From Variovorax sp. S12S4 (GTDB lineage: Bacteria; Pseudomonadota; Gammaproteobacteria; Burkholderiales; Burkholderiaceae_C), in contig NZ_JALPKR020000002.1 of the NCBI RefSeq assembly GCF_023195515.1, positions 434,001 through 498,000 of the forward strand: 64,000 nucleotides of DNA, written 5' to 3'. This document shows positions 8,263-16,459 of this stretch, piece after piece. Numbering within the stretch: the stretch's first letter is position 1; the number at the start of each line of letters is the position of its first letter. A program made the translations under genes and the position numbers. The notes beneath the pieces are model-generated. The model was not told where the DNA came from. It made no database searches and was given only the letters and a program-made list of their open reading frames with translations.

Positions 8263-9000
8263 GTGCGCATCAAGATCATCAATCCCAACACCACCTGGAG
8301 CATGACCGAGAAGATCGGCGCCTGCGCCCGCGCGGTGGCGCAGCCCGGCACGGAAATCGTCGCGGTCAGCCCGGCCATGGGGCCGGTCTCCATCGAGAGC
8401 CACTATGACGAGGCGCTGGCCGTGCCCGGCCTGCTGCAGGAAATTGCGGCCGGCGAGCGCGACGGCACCGACGGCTACGTGATCGCCTGCTTCGGCGATC
8501 CGGGCCTGAAGGCCGCACGCGAACTGGCGCGCGGGCCGGTGGTGGGCATTGCCGAAGCCGCCATGCACCTGGCCAGCATGGTGGGCAGCCGCTTCAGCGT
8601 GGTGACCACGCTGGGCCGCACCATGGGGCAGGCCTGGCACCTGGCCGAGATCTACGGCATGGAGCGCTTTTGCGCCAACGTGCGCGCCTGCGAGCTGCCG
8701 GTGCTCGAGCTCGAGGAGCCCGGCTCCAACGCACGCGAGCGCATCGTGGACGAATGCCGCCGCGCGCTGGAGGAAGACGGCTCCGACTGCATCGTGCTCG
8801 GCTGCGCCGGCATGACCGACCTGTGCGAGCACATCGGCGGGCTGCTCGGCGTGCCGGTGATCGATGGCGTCGCGGCGGGCACCAAGCTCATCGAATCGCT
8901 GGTCGCGCTGAAGCTGCAAACCAGCAAGCGCGGCGAACTGGCGCACCCGCTGCCCAAGACCATGAAGGGTGCGCTCGAGGGTTTTACCCTGCCCAGGTAG
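8263..9000 (+). CDS. Asp/Glu/hydantoin racemase family protein (hydantoin or allantoin racemase)
   Basis: 245 residues beginning with a GTG codon (MRIKIINPNTT), preceded by GAAAGAGAGAAAGG. The two cysteines expected to abstract and donate the proton are visible in IACFGDPGL (about residue 76) and VLGCAGMTDL (about residue 181). INPNT near the N terminus is typical of the hydantoin/allantoin racemase branch. The enzyme should interconvert enantiomers of a 5-substituted hydantoin or allantoin for a stereoselective hydrolase. It is co-transcribed with the NCS1 permease. No hydantoinase or allantoinase gene is in this window, so the pathway partner must be elsewhere. The stop codon lies in a small hairpin (GCCCAG/CTGGGC). 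Confidence 0.85.
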   Translation: MRIKIINPNTTWSMTEKIGACARAVAQPGTEIVAVSPAMGPVSIESHYDEALAVPGLLQEIAAGERDGTDGYVIACFGDPGLKAARELARGPVVGIAEAAMHLASMVGSRFSVVTTLGRTMGQAWHLAEIYGMERFCANVRACELPVLELEEPGSNARERIVDECRRALEEDGSDCIVLGCAGMTDLCEHIGGLLGVPVIDGVAAGTKLIESLVALKLQTSKRGELAHPLPKTMKGALEGFTLPR

Positions 9001-9048
9001 CTGGGCGTTCGGGGCGCGGCAACGGCCTTGCTGGGCCACAATCTCCGC

Positions 9049-9825
9049 ATGCCTCGCGCCAGCTCCAAATCATCCGCCCCTGCCATCTCTCCCACTCCTG
9101 ACGCTGCTGCCACCGCCGCGGCAGAAAACGCCGCACCTGCCGCAGACAAGGGAAGTTCCATCGAAAGCATCGCGCAGGACATCGCCACCGCCATCGTCGA
9201 GAAGCGCCTGCCTCCGGGCACCTGGCTGCGCGAAGAAGCGCTGGGGCGCGTCTATTCGGTGAGCCGCACCAAGATCAGGGCTGCCCTGCTCATGCTGTCG
9301 AAAGACAAGCTCATCGAGATCATTCCCGACAAGGGTGCATTCGTGTGCCAGCCCACGGTGCAAGAGGCACGCGAGGTGTTCGCGGTGCGCCGCATTCTCG
9401 AAAGCGAAGTGGTGCGCCTGTTCATTGCCAACGCCCGCACGCGCGACTACCAGGTGCTGGAGCAGCACATCCGCTTCGAGCGCACGGCGCTGCGCCAGAC
9501 CACCACCACGGGCACCGTGCGCGAGAAGGTGCTGGGCGACTTCCACGTGGCGCTGGCCGAGGCCACGGGAAACAAGACCCTGGCCGAACTGGTGCGCGAA
9601 CTGGTGGCGCGCAGTTCGCTGATTGCCATGCTCTACCACTCGTCGAACGACCCGCATTGCTCGTCGGACGAGCATTCGGAGTTCCTGCGCATCTGCCGCA
9701 AGGGCGACGTGGAAGGTGCGGTGCTTTGCATGATCGACCATCTGCAGCGCATCGAGGCCAGCCTGGAGCTGGGCACCGAAAAGCCGGACCGGCAGCTCGA
9801 CCTGGTGAAGGCGCTGCTCGCCTAG
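9049..9825 (+). CDS. GntR-family transcriptional regulator, FCD subfamily
   Basis: About 258 residues. A low-complexity N-terminal stretch (about 35 residues rich in Ala, Pro, Ser) precedes a winged helix: SIESIAQDIATAIVEKRLPP, then LREEALGRVYSVSRTKIRAA, with wing residues IIPDKGAFVCQP. The C-terminal FCD domain carries metal-ligand-type positions in LGDFHVALAEATGN and the SSDEHSEFL and MIDHL regions. It lies between the NCS1/racemase genes and the NCS2 permease, so it probably regulates uptake of the same compound class. Palindromes with core TGTATACA before both permeases are its likely targets. An alternative TTG start lies at 9028; ATG 9049 is given. Confidence 0.88.
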   Translation: MPRASSKSSAPAISPTPDAAATAAAENAAPAADKGSSIESIAQDIATAIVEKRLPPGTWLREEALGRVYSVSRTKIRAALLMLSKDKLIEIIPDKGAFVCQPTVQEAREVFAVRRILESEVVRLFIANARTRDYQVLEQHIRFERTALRQTTTTGTVREKVLGDFHVALAEATGNKTLAELVRELVARSSLIAMLYHSSNDPHCSSDEHSEFLRICRKGDVEGAVLCMIDHLQRIEASLELGTEKPDRQLDLVKALLA

Positions 9826-9874
9826 AAAGCAAGCCGCCGCGGTGCGGGTTTTCCTGCATCCAGTTTGCCGCATA

Positions 9875-9888
9875 AATTGTATACAGTT
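9875..9888. promoter_or_regulatory. TGTATACA palindrome before the NCS2 permease, candidate GntR operator
   Basis: The core TGTATACA is flanked by a symmetric AA...TT with one mismatched pair. It starts about 92 bases before the permease ATG. The core is identical to the site at 6653-6660. Confidence 0.55.
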
Positions 9889-9966
9889 TGGCGTACACAC
9901 ATTGTGGACGCCACGCCAAGCCGCGCCGCCCACGCATGTTCCCCTTGCTTCGCCAGGAGATGCACG

Positions 9967-11463
9967 ATGACGGCCGAGACCTCTTCCCCTGTTCACACAG
10001 TTCATCCGGTGGACCAGCGGCTGCCCTCGGGCAAGCTCGCGGCGCTCGGCCTTCAGCATGTGCTGGTGATGTATGCGGGGGCCGTCGCGGTGCCGCTGAT
10101 CGTCGGCCGTGCGCTCAAGCTCTCACCCGACGAGGTCGCGCTGCTGATCTCGGCCGACCTGTTCTGCTGCGGCATTGCCACGCTGATCCAGGCGCTGGGC
10201 GCCACGCAGTGGTTCGGCATCAAGCTGCCGGTGATGATGGGTGTGACCTTCGCGTCGGTCGCGCCCATGGTGGCCATTGCCAACGCCAACCCCGGGAAGA
10301 ACGGCGCGCAGCTGCTGTTCGGCGCCATCATCGGCGCGGGCGTGGTGTCGATACTGATCGCGCCGCTGGTGAGCCGCATGCTGCGCTTCTTTCCGCCGGT
10401 GGTCACGGGCACCATCATCGCGGTGATCGGCATCAGCCTGATGCGCGTGGGCATCAACTGGATCTTCGGCAACCCGGTGGGGCCGACGGCGCCCGCGCTG
10501 GTGGACCCGGTGTATGCCAAATGGCTCGCGGAGGTAACCTCGCCGGGCAGCTCGATTCCGGCGGTGCCCAAGGGCTTTGCCATCATGCCCACTGTGCCCA
10601 ACCCCAAGTACGCGGACCTGCCGGGCTTCGGCGTGGCGGCGCTGGTGCTGGTGTCCATCTTGCTGATCGTCAAGTACGCCAAGGGCTTCATCGCCAACAT
10701 CTCGGTGCTGCTGGGCATCGTGATCGGCGCGGTGGTGGCCTCGGCCACGGGCCTCATGACCTACGAGAAGGTCGGCAAGGCTGCCTGGGTGGACGTGGTG
10801 CTGCCCTTTCACTTCGGCATGCCGCAGTTCGACCCGATCCTCATTCTCACGATGACGCTGATCATGATCGTGGTGATGATCGAATCGACCGGCATGTTCC
10901 TCGCGCTCGGCGAAATGACCGATCGCAAGATCACGCAGAAGGACCTGGCCAAGGGCCTGCGCACCGACGGCCTCGGCACGCTCATCGGCGGCATCTTCAA
11001 CACCTTTCCGTACACCAGCTTTTCGCAGAACGTGGGCTTGGTGGCCGTCACGGGCGTCAAGAGCCGCTATGTCTGCGTGGCGGGCGGCGTGATCCTCGTC
11101 GTGCTCGGCCTGCTGCCCAAGATGGCGGCGCTGATCGAATCGCTGCCCACGGTGGTGCTTGGCGGCGCGGGCCTGGTGATGTTCGGCATGGTGGCCGCCA
11201 CCGGCATCCGCATTCTTTCGGGCGTGGACTTCAAGGGCAACCGGCACAACGCAATGATCGTCGCGGTGTCGATCGGCATCGGCATGATTCCGCTCATTGC
11301 ACCCAACTTCAAGCAGTGGATGCCGCATGGGATCCACTCGCTGGTCGAATCGGGCATTCTGCTGGCGTCGATCAGCGCGGTGCTGCTGAACCTGTTCCTG
11401 AACGGTGCCAAGCACGACGAGCAGGCGGTGATTGCCGCGGCCAAGCAGGCCGAAGCGCACTGA
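9967..11463 (+). CDS. NCS2-family xanthine/uracil permease
   Basis: About 498-residue membrane protein of the nucleobase-ascorbate/NCS2 family. Characteristic positions are GLQHVLVMYAGAVAVPLIVG at the N terminus, IKLPVMMGVTFASVAPM (TM3 region) and the substrate motif region NTFPYTSFSQNVGLVAVTGV, matching the purine branch (xanthine/uric acid) better than uracil-only carriers. It should import a purine with a proton. ATG 9967 follows the Shine-Dalgarno CAGGAGA; the longer in-frame start at 9865 lies upstream of the probable operator. Its neighbours are the GntR regulator upstream and a convergent aldo/keto reductase downstream. Confidence 0.9.
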   Translation: MTAETSSPVHTVHPVDQRLPSGKLAALGLQHVLVMYAGAVAVPLIVGRALKLSPDEVALLISADLFCCGIATLIQALGATQWFGIKLPVMMGVTFASVAPMVAIANANPGKNGAQLLFGAIIGAGVVSILIAPLVSRMLRFFPPVVTGTIIAVIGISLMRVGINWIFGNPVGPTAPALVDPVYAKWLAEVTSPGSSIPAVPKGFAIMPTVPNPKYADLPGFGVAALVLVSILLIVKYAKGFIANISVLLGIVIGAVVASATGLMTYEKVGKAAWVDVVLPFHFGMPQFDPILILTMTLIMIVVMIESTGMFLALGEMTDRKITQKDLAKGLRTDGLGTLIGGIFNTFPYTSFSQNVGLVAVTGVKSRYVCVAGGVILVVLGLLPKMAALIESLPTVVLGGAGLVMFGMVAATGIRILSGVDFKGNRHNAMIVAVSIGIGMIPLIAPNFKQWMPHGIHSLVESGILLASISAVLLNLFLNGAKHDEQAVIAAAKQAEAH

Positions 11464-11478
11464 CCGCCGCCCGTCAGT

Positions 11479-12336
11479 TCAGATCATCGCGAGCGGTGCC
11501 TTGCGCCGGGGCGGTGGATGGAGGCGGTCGAGCTCGGCGAGCGTGGCCGCGTCGAGCTCGAGGTCGGCGGCAGCAAGGTTCTCCTGCAGATGGGCGCTGC
11601 GCACCGCCTTCGGTATGGCAACCACGCCGGGCCTGGCGATCACGGCCGCAAGGGCGAGCTGCGCGGCGGTCACGCCGAGTCGCGCTGCCAACACTCCCAG
11701 CGCCTTGTCCGAAGCCAGCGCGCCCTGGTCGATCGGGCTGTAGGCCATCAGCGGCATGCCGCGTTCGCGCAGCCAGGGCAGCAGGCTGAACTCAGGGCCG
11801 CGTTCACCCAGCGAAAGGTAGACCTGGTTGGCCGCGCAGCCAGGGCCTTGGCCCACCGCCTGCGCGAGTTCTTCCATGTCGTCCGTGTCGAAGTTGCTTA
11901 CGCCCCAATGGCCGATGCGCCCCTTGGCGACCAGTGCCTGCATCGCATCGGCCGTTTCGCGCAGCGGATGGCTGCCGCGCCAGTGCAGCAGGTAGAGGTC
12001 GATCATGTCGAGGCCCAGGCGCTTCAGGCTGCGCTCGCAGGCTTCGGGCGTGCCGCGGCGGCTTGCGTTGTGCGGGTAGACCTTGCTGACGATGAACAGC
12101 TCGTCGCGCCGCACGTCGCCGGCGCGCAGCGCCTCGGCCAGGGCTTGGCCAAGCACCGTTTCGGCGCCGCCCTCGCCGTACATCTCGGCGGTGTCGATCA
12201 ACCGGTAGCCCATGGCGATGGCGTCGCGCACCGCGGCCACTTCCGACGCGCGGCGGTTCGCCGCCTCGCCCATGCGCCAGGTGCCGAGGCCGAGCACCGG
12301 AATGTCGCGGGCATTGGAGAGAGGGAGTGTTCGCAT
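11479..12336 (-). CDS. Aldo/keto reductase
   Basis: About 285-residue TIM-barrel NADPH oxidoreductase. The catalytic tetrad is visible: Asp and Tyr in RLIDTAEMYGEG, Lys in FIVSKVYPHN and His in LYLLHWRGSHP. WGVSNFD and the late VVAIPKAVRSAHLQEN cofactor segment are also present. It should reduce a carbonyl compound; the substrate is unknown. The start MRTLPLSNARDIP (ATG ending at 12336) was chosen because the upstream extension of the open frame is noncoding-like. It converges with the NCS2 permease, with only 15 bases between the stops and a weak ACTGAC/GTCAGT hairpin between them. Confidence 0.9.
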   Translation of the reverse strand: MRTLPLSNARDIPVLGLGTWRMGEAANRRASEVAAVRDAIAMGYRLIDTAEMYGEGGAETVLGQALAEALRAGDVRRDELFIVSKVYPHNASRRGTPEACERSLKRLGLDMIDLYLLHWRGSHPLRETADAMQALVAKGRIGHWGVSNFDTDDMEELAQAVGQGPGCAANQVYLSLGERGPEFSLLPWLRERGMPLMAYSPIDQGALASDKALGVLAARLGVTAAQLALAAVIARPGVVAIPKAVRSAHLQENLAAADLELDAATLAELDRLHPPPRRKAPLAMI

Positions 12337-12633
12337 GGCTAAATCGTAGCGGGTCGCATGCCCGAGGCAAGACTGTCGGTTGTCGGGCCAATTCCTACAC
12401 GGCTTCAGCATCCCGCTGACAGAAGCCAAGGCTGCAACGGCGCAGTCTGGTTTCGGACGTGGTGAGCTCCTCTGGGTCCGGACAGTGCTTTTAGTGAGAT
12501 TTGAGCAAGCACGATGTACCCGCAGCCAGACATGCCGGCGGACAAGCCAATGAGCCGCGCTCGTGGGCCAAAGCGCATGACATGAAAAGCACACCACGCC
12601 CCTCGCCCGTTCCGCCATCACAAGGAGAACACA
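12337..12633. other. Intergenic region between divergent aldo/keto reductase and DUF305 genes
   Basis: 297 bases with no supported gene. A Shine-Dalgarno (AAGGAGA) lies just before the ATG at 12634. No clear terminator, RNA gene or palindrome was found. Confidence 0.5.
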
Positions 12634-13119
12634 ATGGGCCACCAAGACCCTGCCTCCCGGCACGGAGGCACGCACCACTACATGATGTTTGCGCTGAACA
12701 TGCTGCTCAGCCTCGTCGTCATGTACTTCGTCATGTTTTCGATGATCGACGGCTGGGGCGACTTCCGCAACAACCTCAACATGTTCTACATGGCGCTCAC
12801 CATGGTCGCGCCCATGGGCATCATCATGCTTGCGACGATGCGCGGGATGTACCCCAACAAGGCGGTCAACGGCGTGCTGTATGCCGCGCTTGCGATCCTC
12901 TTCGTCGCCGCGCTTGCCGGCACGCGGCAGCAGAGCGTGATCGGCGACAAGCAGTTCGTCGCCTCGATGGTGCCCCACCACTCCGGCGCCATTCTCATGT
13001 GCCGCGAGGCCAGCCTGAAAGACCCCGAGCTGGTCAAGCTGTGCGGCCAGATCTCCAATTCCCAGCGCAGCGAGATCGAACAGATGAATGCGATACGGGC
13101 CCGGTTGAACACCATGTAG
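12634..13119 (+). CDS. Membrane-anchored DUF305-domain protein
   Basis: 161 residues. The N terminus has a His-containing tail (GHQDPASRHGGTHHY) and three hydrophobic helices (about residues 16-42, 50-72 and 78-97). The C-terminal part is a short DUF305 segment with MVPHHSGAILMC and a following acidic/polar helix. DUF305 domains are ferritin-like four-helix proteins, often next to metal-resistance genes; the paired His of MVPHH may bind metal. Unlike common secreted DUF305 proteins, this one keeps a membrane anchor and has a Cys in place of the usual Ala after MVPHHxGAI. The function is unknown. Confidence 0.75.
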   Translation: MGHQDPASRHGGTHHYMMFALNMLLSLVVMYFVMFSMIDGWGDFRNNLNMFYMALTMVAPMGIIMLATMRGMYPNKAVNGVLYAALAILFVAALAGTRQQSVIGDKQFVASMVPHHSGAILMCREASLKDPELVKLCGQISNSQRSEIEQMNAIRARLNTM

Positions 13120-13130
13120 GGCCCGGCGAC

Positions 13131-13583
13131 TCAAGCGATCTCAGTGGCCTCCGCCCACATCCTGTTGAAAAAAGACTCCCGGGCCTTGTCGAACACGGCG
13201 CTTGAGTGAAGACCGACCGCGGACTCTATCCGCGTGGTCTTGCCGAAGTCAGCGCTGGAGACCCAGACCGTGTCCGGCGCCACGAGCACGACTTTGGCGT
13301 TGTTGCTGTGATGCAGCGCCACGCGTACATCGGGGAAGCGGAGCTTGAGCGCCCTCGCCTCCTTTTGCGCATCGGCATTCGCAATGATGAAGATGTCTCG
13401 CGGGCGCTTGCCCAAGGTCTGGGCGATGTATTCCGGGTCGGGAAGGGCCCCGGTCATGATCAGGACGGGGCCGACCACGCGCGCGATCTGCGACAGGCGC
13501 TTGTTCCACGTGCTTGTGCAAACGGAGATCTTCGCGTCTTCGCAGGAGAACGCAAAGCCGCCACTGTCGTCTCTGAAAATCAT
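13131..13583 (-). CDS. Hypothetical PLD-like protein with degenerate HKD motif
   Basis: About 150 residues. The C-terminal half has the outline of one phospholipase-D-superfamily domain: RVALHHSNNAKVVLVAPD, then VWVSSADFGKTTRIESAVG, then a helix ending FFNRMWAEA. The catalytic HxK appears as NxK (NNAKVV) and the Ser/Asn pair as SSADF, so hydrolase activity is doubtful. ATG 13583 (MIFRDDSGGF) is preferred; the longer start at 13670 would overlap the upstream ABC permease by about 40 bases. There is no signal peptide. It follows the ABC-2 permease genes on the same strand and may be co-transcribed. The family is only a resemblance judged by eye. Confidence 0.55.
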   Translation of the reverse strand: MIFRDDSGGFAFSCEDAKISVCTSTWNKRLSQIARVVGPVLIMTGALPDPEYIAQTLGKRPRDIFIIANADAQKEARALKLRFPDVRVALHHSNNAKVVLVAPDTVWVSSADFGKTTRIESAVGLHSSAVFDKARESFFNRMWAEATEIA

Positions 13584-13629
13584 GTGGTGCTTGGAAAAGG
13601 TGAACTGATGCGGTGGCGGCGGTGCGCCT

Positions 13630-15041
13630 TCAAGGACGGAGGCCGGCGCGCGCAGGGCCCACAGCGGCAATCAGTGCGATCGCGAGGATGCTCAACGCCA
13701 TCGCACCTCGCCAGGCCGCGCTCTCCGGACGTATTGCCACAGGCTCGAACATGGGCAGCTTGTCGTAGTGCTCCGCGGTCAACCCGCGGTAGCTCATGAC
13801 CCGGGGCACGAAATAGGCACGCCAGGCGTCCTCGTATGAATTGACGGCTTTCACATGCCGCGCGTAGCGCGGAGCATCGATGCCGGCAAGCCGGTCGGCC
13901 GTCATCGCGAGCGCCATGCCCGGCGAAAGCCAGGACCATCGCTCGAGCAGAACAAAACGGCGCGCGCGGGTTTCGTCGAACGCCGCCATCAGCGGGCGGA
14001 TCTCGCGGTCCTGGGCCAGGTACCTCGGCAGGAAGCTGACTGGCCAGGTGTGGGTGCTGCGCCCGGCCGGCCGGTCAGCCGGGTGAGCGGCGTACCAGGC
14101 GGCCAGGTGCTCCTCCATATGCACTTCGGCGTCCTGCTGGGCGGCGCGCAGTTCAGCAACGGCCGTCAGCCGCGATGGCATCGGTGCCTCAACGTCGGCA
14201 ATGCCCGCCAAGGCCGCGGGTACGACGAACGTGGCCAGCAGCCACGCACCGAGCATGCCGAGCGCGGCAGCGCCGGACGACACCGGCAGCAGGCAGAACA
14301 GCCCGGCCAACGCAGTCCAGCAGACGGTGAACGCGCCCAGTGTCGCCAGCCAGACCACCGCGGCGTGCCAGGTCGAGCCCGGGTCCAGCGCAAACGCCAG
14401 CAGCGACGCACCGGCGGCCAGTGACCAGGCCACCGCCACGCGAATGCAAAGCGCGATCGCGAACACCCTCCAGGGTTGCGCGCATTGCGCAACCACGAGC
14501 CGCCACCGGCCTTGCTCCCGGTCCTCCTGCACCAGTCCGTAGCAAAGCCCCAGGATGGCGAGCGGCAGCAGCAGCGCGACCAGCGTCGCGAAATCAGGTG
14601 GGCCCAGGTCTTCGAGCAGCGGGTTCGCGATCCGGTCGCTCTTGCGGGCGTCGGTGTGCCGGCTCTCGACCGTGACGCGCATCGTCGGGCTCAGCAGCTC
14701 GAATGTTCCGGTTCCAAGGGCAACGCCGCCGAGCGCTGGCAGATGCGCGGGAGGCGCGTTGAGCCGGGCGAACTGGAACGCGGCCATCATTGCCTTGGTG
14801 TCGCCCCCGGCGCGGCGGCGCCCGTTTTGGCGGCCGCCTCGCGCGCCTGTGTTCGCGCCTGTGTTCGCGCCTGTTCCCACGTGGCCATCTCCTGCGCATT
14901 CAGGAGCCGCAATTCCCTGGCGGCAAGTCCTGACCAGAGTGCACTCACGCACAGCAGCGCGGCAAAAACACCCGACACCCAGACATGCGTGTGCTGGCGA
15001 ACGAAGCGCCGCCATTCCGCACGCAAGATGAGGTTCATCAT
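13630..15041 (-). pseudogene. ABC-2-type permease (DUF3526-like), frameshifted
   Basis: The N terminus (MMNLILRAEWRRFVRQHTHV) starts at 15041, its ATGATGA overlapping the previous permease stop, and continues to a premature stop at 14787. The rest of the protein (AMMAAFQFARLN onward, about 380 residues with several hydrophobic segments near 14560-14180 and 13720-13650) continues in another frame. One extra G in the G5 run (complement of 14804-14808) would restore a single reading frame of about 470 residues. A 12-bp tandem repeat encoding ARTQARTQAR lies just before the break. The intact protein would pair with the preceding permease and ATPase. The shift is either a real mutation, slippage-based phase variation, or a sequencing error. 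Confidence 0.75.
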
Positions 15042-16459
15042 GGCCGCAGCCTCCGCGCGGCAAGCACCAGCAAGCCGCAGGCCGCCGTCGCCCAGGCGAG
15101 CAGCAAGCCGAGGTCGGGCAACGCTGCGCGCAATGCGAAAGCGATGTTGGGCGGCGTGTAGTGAAACGCATCGACCGACCGCCACAGCGCGTCGCCGGCG
15201 TACTTGTCGTCGAACGAAGTCAGCCCGCGGGTGTTGTCCATGTCCCACTGGTCGATCTTGATGTTCGCGCGGCGGCGGTACTGCTCGGCCGCTTCCTCGA
15301 AGTGGCGCTGATGCGCGAGGTCGGTGCCCGAGAGCTTCATCGAGATCGCACGCATGGCCGTCGTCGGGCTGAGTGCCGAGGCAATGCGCGCAACGCTCTC
15401 CTGCATTGCGTAGCGATCCCAGAGGCGGCCGAAGTGGATCGCATGCACGCGGTCGGCGTAGGCGTCGCGCTCCATCCGGCGCAGCGCATAGGCGCCGAAG
15501 GGCAGGTCTTCCAGGCGACGCACGTTGTGCCGGCGCAGAAGCTCCGCATCGAAACGTTCGTTGCGCACGGCCAGCGCGCCATCGCCCGGCAGGCCTTCGG
15601 CGTAGTCGCGCTGGATGTCGCCCCAGAAGCGCTCGGCCGTCGGCAGCGGTGCAGCGGCCTGCGCGCTCGCGGCACCCAGGCGCGGCACGACGAAGACGAA
15701 GGCGATCCACAGGCCCAGCACGACGAACAGCGCGCGCCGGCTGCTCGCCACCATGGCCGACACCGCCAGCGCCAAGGCTGCAAAGACACCGCAGTAGATC
15801 AAGAAGGTGCCCGCCAGAACGGCCGCGCGCCATACGGCGTCCGCGCCAGGCGATGCGCCTGCCGTCACCAACGCAAGACCCGCCCCCACTGCGGCCAGCG
15901 GAACCAGCGAGACCACCGCGAGCAGCGCCAGGAACTTTCCTGCAAGCAGCGCGCGGCCCGGCAAGCCGGCGCTGTGCAGCATGCGCAAGGTTCCGCTTTC
16001 CCGTTCCAGGCTGACGGCGTTGAAAGCCAGGGCGACGATCAGCAGCGGCAGCAGCGCCTGCAGCACGAAGGCCGGCGTGAAAGACCCGAAGCGCACCGAC
16101 GGCGGCTCGTCGGCCGCCGGACGGAAGCGCGCCATGTTGCGCCGATGCGGTTCGAGCCAGAGCGCCTGGCCCAGGTAAGGGCCGAGACCGGGATCGAGCA
16201 CGGCAAGCGGCGAGTCGGGGCGGAAGGCGTAGAGGCCGAAATGCGCGCCACGATGCGGGTGCTTGTCGCCCTGCGAATCCCACTGCTGGCGCACCAGCTC
16301 ACTGACCTGCGCCTTCTCGTGCGCAAGCCGCCGCTGCTGCTGGGCCGAAGCGAACAGCAGGCCGGCCAGCAGCAGCGACAGCGAGACGGCAAGCACAACA
16401 AAACGCCCGTCGCGAACGAGCGCGCGCAGTTCCTTTCGCAGCACCGCGGCGGCCGTCAT
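15038..16459 (-). CDS. ABC-2-type transporter permease (DUF3526-like)
   Basis: About 473 residues. A first transmembrane helix (LVLAVSLSLLLAGLLFASA, near residue 25) is followed by a large soluble loop. Grouped helices lie around residues 130-260 (FVLQALLPLLIVALAF, FLALLAVVSLVPLAAVGAGL, ALFVVLGLWIAFVFVVP), then a long Arg-rich extracytoplasmic segment and a last helix at the C terminus (LGLLLAWATAACGLLVLAA). This ABC-2 layout matches permeases found beside TonB receptors. ATG at 16459 overlaps the ATPase stop as ATGA, so the two are translationally coupled. The cargo is unknown; direction (export or import) is not settled by sequence. Confidence 0.82.
   Translation of the reverse strand: MTAAAVLRKELRALVRDGRFVVLAVSLSLLLAGLLFASAQQQRRLAHEKAQVSELVRQQWDSQGDKHPHRGAHFGLYAFRPDSPLAVLDPGLGPYLGQALWLEPHRRNMARFRPAADEPPSVRFGSFTPAFVLQALLPLLIVALAFNAVSLERESGTLRMLHSAGLPGRALLAGKFLALLAVVSLVPLAAVGAGLALVTAGASPGADAVWRAAVLAGTFLIYCGVFAALALAVSAMVASSRRALFVVLGLWIAFVFVVPRLGAASAQAAAPLPTAERFWGDIQRDYAEGLPGDGALAVRNERFDAELLRRHNVRRLEDLPFGAYALRRMERDAYADRVHAIHFGRLWDRYAMQESVARIASALSPTTAMRAISMKLSGTDLAHQRHFEEAAEQYRRRANIKIDQWDMDNTRGLTSFDDKYAGDALWRSVDAFHYTPPNIAFALRAALPDLGLLLAWATAACGLLVLAARRLRP

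Noticed and set aside
6405..8393. Long minus-strand open frame over the NCS1 permease
   Set aside because: Its product is His/Arg/Gln-rich with no fold and it covers a clear transporter on the other strand. It is a GC-driven shadow.
14842..14875. Short tandem repeat as a mobile element remnant
   Set aside because: It is a coding repeat of fewer than three units with no terminal inverted repeats or transposase.
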